Notes: a model not told the origin generated them from the sequence alone. 43,948 bases of DNA from Sphingomonas sp. 32-66-10 (GCA_002280565.1 NCEF01000028.1:1-43948); one strand, 5' to 3'. Positions 1-9,344 are shown, numbered from the stretch's first letter. Numbers and translations are program-made.

Positions 1-218
1 TCACCGACCTGTTCGGCGGCACCCCGTCGAACCTCGCCATTTCGCTGCTGGAGGCGGGCCGGGTCGAGGTGATCGCCGGCATCAACCTGCCCATGCTGAT
101 TCGCCTGGGCGGCGCACGCAAGACGATGAAGGTGACCGAGGCCGTCGCCGCCGCGCGTGAGGCGGGCAAGAAATACATCACCGTCGCATCCGAAGTGCTC
201 GGCGAGGCTGCCGCTTGA
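1..218 (+). CDS. PTS EIIA component, mannose family (3' end only)
   Basis: The reading frame enters at base 3 and stops with TGA at 216-218, so only about the last 71 residues are present. The fragment opens with TDLFGGTPSNLA, the signature of EIIA-Man domains (DLFGGTPxN), and continues through a short helix/strand tail typical of that fold. EIIA-Man proteins accept phosphate from HPr on a His that lies upstream of this window. In alphaproteobacteria lacking sugar permeases such a protein belongs to the regulatory (PTS-Ntr-like) branch beside hprK and ptsH. The next gene here is ptsH, overlapping by four bases (TTGA), which fits that role. The regulatory role is inferred from context. Confidence 0.85.
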   Translation, partial: TDLFGGTPSNLAISLLEAGRVEVIAGINLPMLIRLGGARKTMKVTEAVAAAREAGKKYITVASEVLGEAAA

Positions 219-487
219 GCCGGGTCAGCCGTACCGTCCTGATCGCCAATCGTCGGGGGCTGCACGCACGCGCCAGCGCGAAATTCGTCACGCTCGCCTC
301 ATCGCTGCCGTGCGATCTGACCGTCGAGAAGGACGGAAATGCGGTCACCGGCACGTCGATCATGGGCCTGATGATGCTGGGCGCCGCGATGGGCGACACG
401 ATCACGATCAGCGCGGCCGGCGACGGCGCCGAGGACGCGGTGCTCAAGCTGGTTGAACTGGTCGAGGATCGCTTCGGCGAGGATTGA
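215..487 (+). CDS. ptsH: HPr family phosphocarrier protein
   Basis: This 90-residue protein has the length of HPr. It contains GLHARASAKF around residues 16-25, whose His is the residue phosphorylated by enzyme I. TSIMGLMMLG follows in the middle and matches the HPr regulatory-serine region (Ser-Ile-Met-Gly), the site used by HPr kinase. The start is a TTG that overlaps the stop of the EIIA-Man gene as TTGA, so the two are probably translationally coupled. HPr acts in the cytoplasm, passing phosphate from enzyme I to EIIA proteins. With no sugar permease nearby, a regulatory role is more likely than sugar uptake. Identification is firm; the regulatory role is inferred. Confidence 0.93.
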   Translation: MSRVSRTVLIANRRGLHARASAKFVTLASSLPCDLTVEKDGNAVTGTSIMGLMMLGAAMGDTITISAAGDGAEDAVLKLVELVEDRFGED

Positions 488-491
488 GCCG

Positions 492-1295
492 GTGCGCGAA
501 ATAACCGCCTTTTCCAACCCGCTGGTCAAGCGGGTCCGCAGCTTGCGCGACAAGAAGCATCGGCGCGACGCGGCGCTGTTCCTCGCCGAAGGGCTGCGCA
601 TCCTGACCGAGGCGCGCGAGGCGGGGCATCTCCCGGCCTATCTGTTCTTCGCCAAGGGGCATGACGGGCATCCGCTGGCACAGGAGCTGATCGCCGCGAC
701 CGAAGCTGCGGGCGGTGAGGTTATCCAGACGGATAACGACATCCTGTCCAAGCTGTCGGGCAAGGATAATCCGGGCGCGGTGGTCGGCGTCTATGCCGAA
801 CTGTCCACCGACCTCGCCCGCATCGACCGCTCCGCCGCGCCGCTCTGGCTGGTGGCCGAGCGGCTGCGCGATCCGGGCAATCTCGGCACGATCCTGCGCA
901 CGGCCGACGCGGTCGGCGCGGGCGGCCTGATCCTCGTCGACGAGTGCGTCGATCCGTTCAGCGTCGAGGCGGTGCGCGCAAGCATGGGCGCGCTGTTCAC
1001 GATTCCGATCGCACGTGCGCCGTGGGCGGAGTTCCACACCTGGCTGCGGTCCGGGCCGGGGCAGCTGGTCGGCCTCGCGCTGGAAGGCGCGGTCGATTAC
1101 CGCGCGCCGGACTTTGCCGCGCCGGTGTTCCTGCTGACCGGAAACGAGGCGCAGGGCCTCCCCGCCGACTATGCCGCGGCGTGCGATGTGCGGGTGAAAA
1201 TCCCGATGCTGGGCAAGGCCGACAGCCTCAACGCCGCGGTCGCAACCGCCGTCATGGCCTATACCGTGCTCGACCGAATCCGTCCGTTGGACTGA
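492..1295 (+). CDS. TrmH-family (SpoU/SPOUT) RNA 2'-O-methyltransferase
   Basis: The protein has 267 residues from a GTG at 492, four bases after the ptsH stop. An in-frame upstream start at 453 would run inside ptsH and is less likely. An N-terminal substrate-binding domain (FLAEGLRIL region) is followed by the SPOUT catalytic domain. Three family motifs are visible: NLGTILRTADAVGAGG (motif 1 with its Asn and Arg), EAVRASMGALF (motif 2), and a C-terminal stretch with LLTGNEAQGL and ADSLNAAVATAVMAY (motif 3, the knotted SAM site). Such enzymes methylate ribose 2'-OH in rRNA or tRNA. The exact target cannot be read from the sequence. Confidence 0.9.
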   Translation: MREITAFSNPLVKRVRSLRDKKHRRDAALFLAEGLRILTEAREAGHLPAYLFFAKGHDGHPLAQELIAATEAAGGEVIQTDNDILSKLSGKDNPGAVVGVYAELSTDLARIDRSAAPLWLVAERLRDPGNLGTILRTADAVGAGGLILVDECVDPFSVEAVRASMGALFTIPIARAPWAEFHTWLRSGPGQLVGLALEGAVDYRAPDFAAPVFLLTGNEAQGLPADYAAACDVRVKIPMLGKADSLNAAVATAVMAYTVLDRIRPLD

Positions 1296-1402
1296 CTGGC
1301 GACGTGTTGCAGTTTGGCGACACCTGACCCGCTCCGTCGATACGTGCTTGGAACAAAATTCGGATTCCGTGCGTCGAACCGGGCAAGTCTGGAGACGAGC
1401 CG

Positions 1403-1630
1403 ATGTTTTACGACACGACCCCCTTTACCGCCGCCAACAGCGGCTACCGCATTGCCTTTCGCCCCGGCGAGCAGAATATCTGCCCCGGATGCGGCCAATC
1501 CCATTGGTCCATTGGGCGGATGACCGCCGAATGTGCCTTTTGCGCCACCGCGCTGCCGATCAACAATGGCGGCAGTTTTGGTGCGGGGACGTTCCGCGTC
1601 GTTGAGAAGGCCAAACCGCTCGCTGCCTAA
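1403..1630 (+). CDS. Small protein with two CXXC pairs (zinc-ribbon-like), function unknown
   Basis: This 75-residue protein starts at an ATG preceded by a GGAGACGAG Shine-Dalgarno-like stretch and ends with TAA. Residues around 28-31 read CPGC and around 46-49 read CAFC, about 15 residues apart. That is the pattern of a four-cysteine zinc ribbon. The N-terminus includes an aromatic-rich FYDTTPFTAANSGYRIAF segment and there is no signal peptide or membrane helix. It stands alone between the RNA methyltransferase and cysS and is followed by a hairpin. I do not recognise a characterised family. Zinc binding is inferred from the cysteines. Confidence 0.75.
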   Translation: MFYDTTPFTAANSGYRIAFRPGEQNICPGCGQSHWSIGRMTAECAFCATALPINNGGSFGAGTFRVVEKAKPLAA

Positions 1631-1634
1631 AACC

Positions 1635-1668
1635 GCGCGGGGAGGTTGGTAAGCCGCCTCCCCCGCGC
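1635..1668 (+). terminator. GC-rich hairpin between the zinc-ribbon gene and cysS
   Basis: GCGCGGGGAGG at 1635-1645 pairs with CCTCCCCCGCGC at 1657-1668, leaving one bulged C and an 11-base loop. It begins five bases after the TAA of the small CXXC gene. No clear T-run follows, so it may be a weak or factor-assisted terminator, or a structural repeat of the GGGGAGG class seen elsewhere in the window. Confidence 0.45.
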
Positions 1669-1680
1669 TATGCGCGGCGC

Positions 1681-3059
1681 ATGACTGGCGCCACGCTCAC
1701 CCTCTACAACAGCCTCACCCGCGCGACCGAAGCCTTCGCGCCGATCGACTCCGCCAAGGGCGTGCGCGTCTATTCGTGCGGGCCGACGGTTTATAGCGAC
1801 CCGCATCTCGGCAATCTGCGCGCCTATGTCTTCACCGATACGCTCAGCCGGGTACTGCGGTGGAAGGGTCACGCCCTGACCCATGTCATCAACATCACCG
1901 ATGTCGGCCATCTGACTTCCGACGCCGATGCAGGCGAGGACAAGATGGAAGCGGCGGCGAAGCAGCGCGGCCTGAGCGCGTGGGACATTTCGCGCCATTA
2001 CGCCGATGTGTTCCGCCGCAACCTGCGCGACCTCAACATCCGCACCCCCGATCACATGCCGCTGGCGACCGATTACGTTGAGAAGATGATCGACTTCGCC
2101 AAGGGCATCGCGGACGAACATTGCTACCAGCTCGACAGCGGCCTGTATTTCGACAGCAGCACCGTGCCCGATTACGGCAAGCTGTCGGGCGGGCAGGACG
2201 ATGCCGGCGAAGGCCGGATCGAGAGCGTCGAAGGCAAGCGTCACCCACAGGATTTCGCGATCTGGCGCACCACCCCGCCGGGCGAGACGCGGCAGATGGA
2301 GTGGGATTCGCCTTGGGGCCGCGGCGCGCCGGGCTGGCACCTCGAATGCTCGGTGATGAGCGCCGAGCTGCTTGGCTTGCCGTTCGACATCCACACCGGC
2401 GGGATCGACCATCGCGAGATTCACCACGTCAACGAAATCGCGCAGAATCAGGCGCATTGCGGCTGCGCGAATTCGGGCGCGAAGATCTGGATGCACAACA
2501 ACTTCCTCGTCGATCGCGGCGGGAAGATGTCGAAGTCCAAGGGCGGCATCGCAACGCTCGACGCGCTGGTGGCAAAGGGCGTGCATCCGCTCGCCTATCG
2601 CCTGATGTGCCTTAGCGCGCATTATCGCAGCGAGCTGGAGTTCAGCGGCGAGAATCTGATGGCGGCGCTGGTGCGGCTGCGGCGGCTGGTGCTGGCGGCG
2701 GAGAAATTCCGTACGCGGCGGTGTCGGACGACCTCAACACCCCCAAGGCGCTGCCGGTGCTGGAGGAACTGCTCGCCGACAAGCAATTGGGGCAGGAAGC
2801 GCGGCTGATGACGCTGGCGCAATTCGACACCGCGCTCGGCCTCAACCTGCTCGACCTGTCCCGCGCCGACCTGCGCGTGCGTCCGGCGGATGCACTGGTC
2901 ACCGAAGCGGAAATCGAGGCGCGCCTCGCCCAGCGCAAGGAAGCCCGCGCCGCAAAGGACTTCGCTCGATCAGACGCGATCCGCGACGAACTGATCGGCG
3001 CCGGAGTCGAGGTGATGGACGGCGACCCGATCGGCTGGGACTGGCGAGTGGAGGTATAG
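1681..3059 (+). pseudogene. cysS: Cysteine--tRNA ligase, interrupted by a frameshift near base 2701-2720
   Basis: The N-terminal part (ATG at 1681) is a clear class I CysRS: Cys33 in YSCGPTVYSD, the HIGH-type HLGN at 42-45, the zinc-region pattern ending GWHLECS, HTGGIDHREIHH, and KMSKS at 282-286. After VLAAEKF (about 2709) this frame loses all family character and ends at 2808. The family resumes one frame over with PYAAVSDDLNTPKALPVLEE and runs to the TAG ending at 3059, including the C-terminal RKEARAAKDFARSDAIRDEL region. Together the halves give about 458 residues, near full length. The change fits one missing base, possibly with a slightly short linker. CysRS is normally essential, so either the sequence has an error, another copy exists, or the ribosome slips here. 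Confidence 0.85.
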
Positions 3060-3135
3060 GGTCGGGTAGCTGAAATCGGTTGGATTGCGGGCATCTGACG
3101 TTGCATCTTCCGCGACGCCGCGCCACCGTCCCCGC

Positions 3136-3594
3136 ATGCCCTACTCAGTAGCTAAGCAAGCACATTGGACTTCGGACTGGACACTGCTGGCACAGCTTGA
3201 AGGTGCCGCTGAACTGACTGCATGGTTCGGCTTCCTTCCTGATTTTCACGACTCGACCATTCGGAGCATGAGGTTCGAGGAATCGTCTGGAACACTTGTT
3301 CTTTCGACATTTCGGATCACAAGTGAGCTTGATGAACGGGGTTTCTTCGTTCTCGACCGTCACGCGAGCGTATGTCTACGCTTCGAGGGGGTTAGTGGTG
3401 TCGTACTCGATTGTAATCCGCTCACTACCGTTTTGGAGGTCGGGCTTAGACGGCTCACATCTGAGCACCTCCCAATCTTAAACACCTCGGCGTCCGCGGG
3501 CGACTATGAGCTGGGCTTTGATGATGTTTTCGGCGGTTCCGGTGCCATCTACGCGAAGTCTGTCAGCATTTCAGTGCAACCAGAACCCCAATGA
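3136..3594 (+). CDS. Hypothetical protein resembling immunity protein Imm50
   Basis: The ATG at 3136 gives 152 residues. An in-frame TTG at 3085 would add 17 low-complexity residues and is less likely. GFLPDFHDSTIRSMRFE matches my memory of the conserved N-terminal motif of Imm50 immunity proteins (G-x-W-P-x-F-H-D-A-E-I), followed by alternating beta strands and a VCLRFEGVSGVVLDCNP segment of the same pattern. No toxin gene is adjacent. Codon use is visibly more AT-rich than the flanking genes, suggesting acquisition. Imm50 members are small cytoplasmic proteins thought to neutralise polymorphic toxins. The assignment is from motif memory only and is moderate at best. Confidence 0.45.
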   Translation: MPYSVAKQAHWTSDWTLLAQLEGAAELTAWFGFLPDFHDSTIRSMRFEESSGTLVLSTFRITSELDERGFFVLDRHASVCLRFEGVSGVVLDCNPLTTVLEVGLRRLTSEHLPILNTSASAGDYELGFDDVFGGSGAIYAKSVSISVQPEPQ

Positions 3595-3649
3595 CGCCAA
3601 CTTCCGCAATGGGGTCGTTTGCCGACCGACAGCTTTCTGCACGCCCCCC

Positions 3650-5020
3650 TCAAACAAACCCCAGATTCGTTGTCGAGTAATTCCCGATATTCGGCAGCAC
3701 CGTCGACATATTGCCCGCCGACACCCCGAACCAGCTCGCCAGCGTCGCGGCATATTGATCGACCGAGGTGGTCGGCAGCAGCCGCCCCTGCCCGACATCG
3801 CTCGGCGTATTGTGCCCGAAATCGGGGGCGGTGCCGTAGATGCGTCCGCCCTGTACTGCACCGCCCAGCACGAAATGCATGCTGCCCCAGCCATGGTCGG
3901 AGCCGTCGTCATTCTGCGTCAGCGTGCGGCCGAAATCGGACGCGGTAAAGCTGGTCACCTTGTCCGCCACGCCCAGCGCGGCGGTGGTGTCGTAAAAGGC
4001 GCGCATCGCGTCGGCGACGCGGCCGACCAGGGTCGGGTGATCGCGCAGCAGGAAGTCGTGCATGTCCCACCCGCCGATCGACACGAAGAACACCTGCCGC
4101 TTCGCGCCCAGTTCCTGTGAAACCGAAATCAGCCGCGCGACGATCTTGAGCTGATCCGCCAGCGAATTGCCGGTCGGGAATAGCGGGAAGTTGGACGCGG
4201 GCGCTCCGCCCAGCGCACCATTGACCTGCGTATACAGGTCGAGTGCGCGTTTCGACACGGTGGCGTGTTCGTTGGCGATCAGGTTCGCCTGTGCCCCGCC
4301 CATCAGCGTCCGCAGCGTGCTGGCGGCGGTGGCCGATCCGAACAGGGTCGATGCGCCGTTGATCAGCGCGGTCGGGCCGTTGGTGCCGGTGACATATTGG
4401 ATCGAGTTGCGCCCCGACAGATACACGGCATTGCCCGACGCACTGATACAGGTCAGCGCGCTGGTGCCGTTGCCGCTTTGCAGCAGGTCGCCGATCCGCC
4501 CGCCCCAGCCCGATGTCGCGCCCTCTGCGCTCGATGCCTGCCAATAGCTTTGCTGGTCGTTATGGCTGAACAGCTTGGGCGGCAGCGCCACGGACCGCGC
4601 GGTGTATTCCGCCTTGGTCGTCGGGCGCACCAGCGTGCCGACATTGAGCACCGGGGCGAGCTTGCCCGCGTTGAACAGCGGCAGCAACGACGCCATCGTC
4701 GGCGCGAGCGCGAATTGCCGCCCGCCCAGCGCATTGCTCGGGTTGAGCAGGGTCGCGGTCAGGCTGTCGCGCGTGTGGCCCAGCGTCGGGCGCTGTGCGA
4801 GATAGGCGGCGTGCGTCGCGCTGTCATAGGGCGGCAGCGTGTTGGCGTAATCATTGCCGCCATAGAGGAAGATGCACACCAAAGCCTTGTAATCGCTGGC
4901 GACTGCCGCCGATGCCTCGCCGATCGCGGCGAGTTGGGTGACGAAGGGCGCGGCGGCGCCCGCTGCACCGAGCGCGGCGGTACGCTTCAAAAAGGCGCGG
5001 CGCGATTGGTTCTGGTCCAT
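3650..5020 (-). CDS. DUF1501 family exported protein (Tat signal)
   Basis: The protein has 456 residues. The chosen ATG at 5020 places SRRAFLKRTAALGAAGAAA at the N-terminus, a twin-arginine signal with a hydrophobic stretch. The mature part opens with ALVCIFLYGGNDYANTLPPY, the DUF1501 hallmark (L-x-G-G-N-D). Later segments SIGGWDMHD, TASDFGRT and DDGSDHGWGSMHFVLGG also match the family, which is related to the alkaline phosphatase/sulfatase fold. The Asp and His residues in these motifs suggest a metal centre, but the reaction is not established. It starts 11 bases after the DUF1800 gene stops, so the two form one operon, as is usual for this pair. Confidence 0.88.
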   Translation of the reverse strand: MDQNQSRRAFLKRTAALGAAGAAAPFVTQLAAIGEASAAVASDYKALVCIFLYGGNDYANTLPPYDSATHAAYLAQRPTLGHTRDSLTATLLNPSNALGGRQFALAPTMASLLPLFNAGKLAPVLNVGTLVRPTTKAEYTARSVALPPKLFSHNDQQSYWQASSAEGATSGWGGRIGDLLQSGNGTSALTCISASGNAVYLSGRNSIQYVTGTNGPTALINGASTLFGSATAASTLRTLMGGAQANLIANEHATVSKRALDLYTQVNGALGGAPASNFPLFPTGNSLADQLKIVARLISVSQELGAKRQVFFVSIGGWDMHDFLLRDHPTLVGRVADAMRAFYDTTAALGVADKVTSFTASDFGRTLTQNDDGSDHGWGSMHFVLGGAVQGGRIYGTAPDFGHNTPSDVGQGRLLPTTSVDQYAATLASWFGVSAGNMSTVLPNIGNYSTTNLGFV

Positions 5021-5031
5021 GTCCCAGCCCC

Positions 5032-6744
5032 TCACTTCAGCGTCAGAAATTCGGGCGATGCCATCGTCAGCAGGACGGCGATCGCGATGCGGTTGTTGGT
5101 GCTGGTCGAACTGTCGACCGCGGCACGGATCGCGGTCACCGTGGCGCTCGACAGCTGTCCTGCGGCGAGCCACAAATTGACCCGGTCGACCAATGCCGCG
5201 CTGTCCCCGGCGATGCCGCTGATCGATCCGTAGTCGGTGCGCAGATCGGTGCCGTTGTTCACCACCGACTGCATATAATTCACATAGCCGACGACGCTGA
5301 TTTCATTGGTGATCTGCAATTCCGGCGCGACCAGCCCGGCGGTGGCGATCGGCGTGTTGGGCGGGGTGTAGCCGGGGCGGAAGAAGTTGAAGACCGACGG
5401 GCTGCGTCCCATCGATTGCGCCAGCCGGTTGGTCCCGCTGCTGGTATTCCCCGTCGTCCAGTTGCCCGACACGCTGGTCGCGCCGAATGCGCGCGCCCAA
5501 CCGGTCAGGCGCATCACCGGTTCGCGCAGCTTGCCCGCGCTGGCGGCGGTCGGCTCGGTCCGCGCCTCGCTGTCCATCAGGATCGCGCGGATCACCGCTT
5601 GCATGTCGCCGCGCACGCCCGATCCATTGTCGGCGAACTTTGCCGCGACGCGGCCGACATAGGCCGTCGAGGGGTTGCTGGTGACCAGCCGCTGGATCAG
5701 CTGTTTCGACACGAATGGCGGCACATTCGGGTGCGCAAAGATCGTGTCGAGCGCCTGTTTGACCGCGTCGGCTCCTGACACTCCCGCCGGCACATCGGCG
5801 CCGAGGAAGGTCGACGCGCCAGTCTCATGCTGGCCGGTGTTGAAGATCATCGCCCGGCGATACCGGTCGGGCGTGCTGTTGTCGGAGCCGTCGAGCACGA
5901 GGCCGGTGAACACCCGCGCCAGGCCGGACACATCCGCCGGGGTATAGGTTTCGATCGGTTGCCCGCCCGACGTCACCACGCTGCCATCCATGTTCAGCCG
6001 TTGCAGGCCGATGGTGAACAGCTGCATCAGCTCGCGCGCGTAATTCTCGTCCGGGACCGATCCGGTGCGGCTGTCCGCCTTGCGGTTGCCGAGATAGGTC
6101 AGGAACGACCCCATCGCCGGATTATAGGTGACGCGCTCGATCAGCGTGCGGAAATTGCCGAACGCATTGTCCATGAGGATGTCGACATAGGCGGCCATGG
6201 CGAATTGCCGCCAGCTCAGGTTCACCCCGTCGATCCCGACCACCAGGATCTCGAGCAGCGCCATGCCGACGCGCTGGCGCAGCTGATCGCCGGCACCGGC
6301 CAGCTGGCTCCACATCGCATTGTCGAAGCCGTTCTGGTTATTGACGTTGGCCGCGTCATTATAACCCTTGCCCACCAGCCAGTCCCACAGGCTGGTCGGG
6401 CGCGGTTTGGCGAATTCGGCGGTGATCCAGCCGTCATAACCGCGCGCCTGGACATCGGCGATGTCGGCGGCGGTCGCGCCCATGGTCGCCTGGGACAGGA
6501 AGCGGCTGGCCTGCGCCGCGCTGATCGGTGCCGGGCTGGGACTGGGCGTCGGGGTCGGCCCGGGCGTGGAGACCACTCCACCGCCGCTGCCACCACCCGA
6601 GTCGCACGCCGCCAATGCCAGCGCGAGCCCGCTGACCCCGACTGCCGTGAAGCTGCCACCCGCGCGTGCCACATCGCCCGCGACCGCTGGTTGCGGCGCG
6701 AACGGTTCATCCACCGCGATCAGCGGTGCTTCCAGTTTGTCCAT
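5032..6744 (-). CDS. DUF1800 family protein, probably exported lipoprotein
   Basis: The ATG at 6744 gives 570 residues. The N-terminus has about 30 hydrophilic residues, then a hydrophobic segment ending LALALAACDSGGGSGG. This resembles a lipobox with Cys followed by a flexible Gly/Pro/Ser linker. The remainder carries DUF1800 features: ASRFLSQATMGATAADI, NYARELMQLFTIGLQ, VFTGLVLDGSDN, FAHPNVPPFVSKQLIQRLV and MGRSPSVFNFFRPGYTP. The function of the family is unknown. It is normally paired with DUF1501, as here. The signal is atypically far from the start, so a later start or a membrane anchor is possible. Confidence 0.85.
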   Translation of the reverse strand: MDKLEAPLIAVDEPFAPQPAVAGDVARAGGSFTAVGVSGLALALAACDSGGGSGGGVVSTPGPTPTPSPSPAPISAAQASRFLSQATMGATAADIADVQARGYDGWITAEFAKPRPTSLWDWLVGKGYNDAANVNNQNGFDNAMWSQLAGAGDQLRQRVGMALLEILVVGIDGVNLSWRQFAMAAYVDILMDNAFGNFRTLIERVTYNPAMGSFLTYLGNRKADSRTGSVPDENYARELMQLFTIGLQRLNMDGSVVTSGGQPIETYTPADVSGLARVFTGLVLDGSDNSTPDRYRRAMIFNTGQHETGASTFLGADVPAGVSGADAVKQALDTIFAHPNVPPFVSKQLIQRLVTSNPSTAYVGRVAAKFADNGSGVRGDMQAVIRAILMDSEARTEPTAASAGKLREPVMRLTGWARAFGATSVSGNWTTGNTSSGTNRLAQSMGRSPSVFNFFRPGYTPPNTPIATAGLVAPELQITNEISVVGYVNYMQSVVNNGTDLRTDYGSISGIAGDSAALVDRVNLWLAAGQLSSATVTAIRAAVDSSTSTNNRIAIAVLLTMASPEFLTLK

Positions 6745-6905
6745 CGGTCCCACCCCAGACGCACGGCACCTCCCGCGCCATGTCGCCCGATGCAAGCATT
6801 CCTCTTTCTGCTGCCGGGCACCAGCCGAAAAGAGTATCAATTTGTCGCAAACCAACTTCCCGTCGCGCGATTGCCCCGGCGCGCGGATCGCGCCATCCTT
6901 GGCGC

Positions 6906-7841
6906 ATGAAAGCCGTGCTGCCCGCGCTCGCCCGCCCGCTGATCGAACCCGGCCTGCCCGCCGGAATCGACGCGCATTGGTTCGCCAGTCGCGAGGAGGC
7001 GCTGGCGATGATCGGCGATGCCGATATCGGCTGGGTCGACATGAACCGGCCGGGCTGGACCGGGGAGATTGCGGCGGCGGGCGCACGGCTCAAATGGCTC
7101 TCGACCATCTATGCCGGGATCGACGCATTCGACATCGACCTGCTCAAGCAACGCGGCACGATTCTGACCAATGGCGTCGGGATCAACGCGATCGCGGTCG
7201 CCGAATATGCGGTGCTCGGTATCCTCGCCGCCGCCAAGCGCTTCGACGAGGTGGTGCGGATCGCCGACCGCCACGAATGGCCGGACGATGCGCCGGGCAA
7301 GGTCGAGCTGTTCGAAACGCGCGCGCTGGTGATCGGCTATGGCACGATCGGGCGGATGATCGGGGATCGGCTGGCGGCGTTCGGCGTGCGTGTGACCGGT
7401 GTTACCCGCTCGGGCCGCGACGGCACGCTCACGCCAGACGCGTGGCGCGAGCGGATCGGCGAGTATGACTGGATCGTCCTCGCCGCCCCGTCGACCGCGC
7501 AGACCGGCGCGATGTTCGGTGCGGATGAACTCGCGGCGATGAAGCCCGGCGCATGGCTGATCAACATCGCACGCGGCGACATGGTCGATCAGGACGCGCT
7601 GATCGCGGCGCTGCACAAGCGGCGGATCGGCGGCGCGTTCCTCGACGTGGTGACGCCCGAGCCGCTGCCCGCCGATCACCCGCTCTGGACCGCGCCCAAC
7701 GCGATCCATTCGATGCACCTGTCCGGACGCTCGCAAACAAAGATGTTCATGCGCTCAGCCGCCTTGTTCCTCGACAATGCGCGGGCGTTCATGGCGGGCA
7801 CGCCGATGCGGAATATCGTCGATCTCGACGCGGGGTATTGA
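6906..7841 (+). CDS. D-isomer-specific 2-hydroxyacid dehydrogenase family protein
   Basis: The ATG at 6906 gives 311 residues, near the family's usual length of about 310-330. The NAD(P)-binding Rossmann motif VIGYGTIGRMIGDRL lies mid-protein. The catalytic set is present: Arg in NIARGDMVDQDALIAAL, Glu in TPEPLPADHPLW, and His in SMHLSGRSQ. Such enzymes interconvert 2-oxo and 2-hydroxy acids in the cytoplasm; the substrate is unknown. The gene is divergent from the DUF1800/DUF1501 operon across a 161-base spacer, and the carotenoid oxygenase gene starts 31 bases downstream, so the two may be cotranscribed. Confidence 0.85.
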   Translation: MKAVLPALARPLIEPGLPAGIDAHWFASREEALAMIGDADIGWVDMNRPGWTGEIAAAGARLKWLSTIYAGIDAFDIDLLKQRGTILTNGVGINAIAVAEYAVLGILAAAKRFDEVVRIADRHEWPDDAPGKVELFETRALVIGYGTIGRMIGDRLAAFGVRVTGVTRSGRDGTLTPDAWRERIGEYDWIVLAAPSTAQTGAMFGADELAAMKPGAWLINIARGDMVDQDALIAALHKRRIGGAFLDVVTPEPLPADHPLWTAPNAIHSMHLSGRSQTKMFMRSAALFLDNARAFMAGTPMRNIVDLDAGY

Positions 7842-7872
7842 AGCTGTCACACTCGGGCTGAGGGGGAACGAC

Positions 7873-9306
7873 ATGCCGCCAATCGACGACCTTACGTTCG
7901 ACCGCCGCGCCCTGCTGCGCGCCGCCGTGCTCACCAGCGCCGGCGCGGCAATCCCCGGCACCGCCTTTGCCGAACCGATGGCCAACCCGTTCCTCAACGG
8001 CATCCACAAACCGATGACCGAGGAAAAGACCCTCGCCAATCTCAAGGTCACCGGCACGATCCCGCCCTCGCTGCGCGGACGCTATCTGCGCATCGGCCCC
8101 AATCCGGCGGGTGAGGTCGATGCGGCCAAGGCGCATTGGTTCCTTGGCGACGGCATGGTCCATGGCATCCGGATCGAGGGTGGCAAGGCGGTCTGGTATC
8201 GCAACCGCTGGATCCGCTCGAACCGCGTTGCGAAGATCACCGGCCTGCCCGCCGCGCCCGGCGCGGGCGGATCGGTCAACACCAATGTGCTGGGCATCGG
8301 CGGCAAGGCATGGGCGCTGGTCGAAGCGGGCGAAGCACCGGTGCGGCTGTCCGAAACGCTCGACTCCGAAGCCTATGACCGGTTCGGCGGGACGCTGAAG
8401 GGGCCGATTTCGGCGCATCCGCATCTCGATCCCTATGCGGGCGAGCTCCACGCCGTCTGTTATTTCGGGATGAACCCGAACCAGCTGTGGCACGTCGCGC
8501 TGAACACCGATGCCAAGGTGATCCGCAGCGAACCGATCCCGGTGCAGGACGGGCCGTCGGTCCATGACTGCGCGGTCACGCCCAATTATGTGCTGGTGTT
8601 CGACCTGCCCGTCACCTTGTCGATGAAGCGCGCGATGTCGGGCTATGCCTTTCCCTATATCTGGAACCCCAGGCATCAGGCGCGGATCGGCCTGATGCCG
8701 CGGCGCGGGACCGCCGCCGAGATGATCTGGATCGACGTCGATCCGCTGTACATCTTTCACGCCGCCAATGCGCAGGAGACGGCGGACGGCAAGATCCTGC
8801 TCGATGCGATCGTCTATGACAGCATGTTCGCGACCAGCACGATGGGGCCGGACGTCAATCCGCGCGCGCTCGAACGCTGGACGATCGATCCAAGGGCGCG
8901 GCGAATCGACCGCGCGGTGATCGACAAGACGCCGCAGGAATTTCCCCGGATCGACGAGCGGTTGACGACCCGCCAGCACCGCTATGCCTATACGCTCGGC
9001 TTATCGGTCCTTGCCTCGCCCGATCAGCTGAGCGACGGCAAGATCTTTCGCCACGACCTCAAATCGGGCGGTCGCCTGACCCATGATTTCGGAAGGGGCA
9101 AGGTGCCGGGCGAATTCGTCTTCGTCCCCGGCGACACGGGCGAGGACGAAGGCTGGCTGATCGGGCTGGTCGTCGACCGCGACGGCGACTCCACCGATCT
9201 CGTCATCCTCGACGCGCAGCGGTTCGGCCGCAAGCCGGTGGCCAGCATCCGCATCCCGCATCGCGTGCCGCCCGGCTTTCACGGCAACTGGATCGCCGAT
9301 GGCTGA
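7873..9306 (+). CDS. Carotenoid oxygenase family protein with Tat-type signal
   Basis: The ATG at 7873 gives 477 residues. The N-terminus [20 protein letters not shown] followed by TAFA is a twin-arginine-like signal, so the enzyme is probably periplasmic. The four iron-ligand histidines of the beta-propeller are visible: His182 in AHPHLDP, His231 in SVHDCAV, His296 in IFHAANA, and His470 in [19 protein letters not shown] near residue 68 is also typical. Members cleave carotenoids, apocarotenoids or stilbenes with O2. Because sphingomonads both make carotenoids and degrade lignin-type aromatics, either substrate class is possible. The start of trpG lies 38 bases downstream. Confidence 0.88.
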   Translation: MPPIDDLTFDRRALLRAAVLTSAGAAIPGTAFAEPMANPFLNGIHKPMTEEKTLANLKVTGTIPPSLRGRYLRIGPNPAGEVDAAKAHWFLGDGMVHGIRIEGGKAVWYRNRWIRSNRVAKITGLPAAPGAGGSVNTNVLGIGGKAWALVEAGEAPVRLSETLDSEAYDRFGGTLKGPISAHPHLDPYAGELHAVCYFGMNPNQLWHVALNTDAKVIRSEPIPVQDGPSVHDCAVTPNYVLVFDLPVTLSMKRAMSGYAFPYIWNPRHQARIGLMPRRGTAAEMIWIDVDPLYIFHAANAQETADGKILLDAIVYDSMFATSTMGPDVNPRALERWTIDPRARRIDRAVIDKTPQEFPRIDERLTTRQHRYAYTLGLSVLASPDQLSDGKIFRHDLKSGGRLTHDFGRGKVPGEFVFVPGDTGEDEGWLIGLVVDRDGDSTDLVILDAQRFGRKPVASIRIPHRVPPGFHGNWIADG

Positions 9307-9344
9307 GATTGTCGGAACCCCCGCTTCGCGCTAGGCGGCAATCC

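Noticed and set aside
3595-3649. Short GGTCG/CGACC hairpin between converging genes as a terminator
   Set aside because: Only five pairs and no T-run; not convincing.
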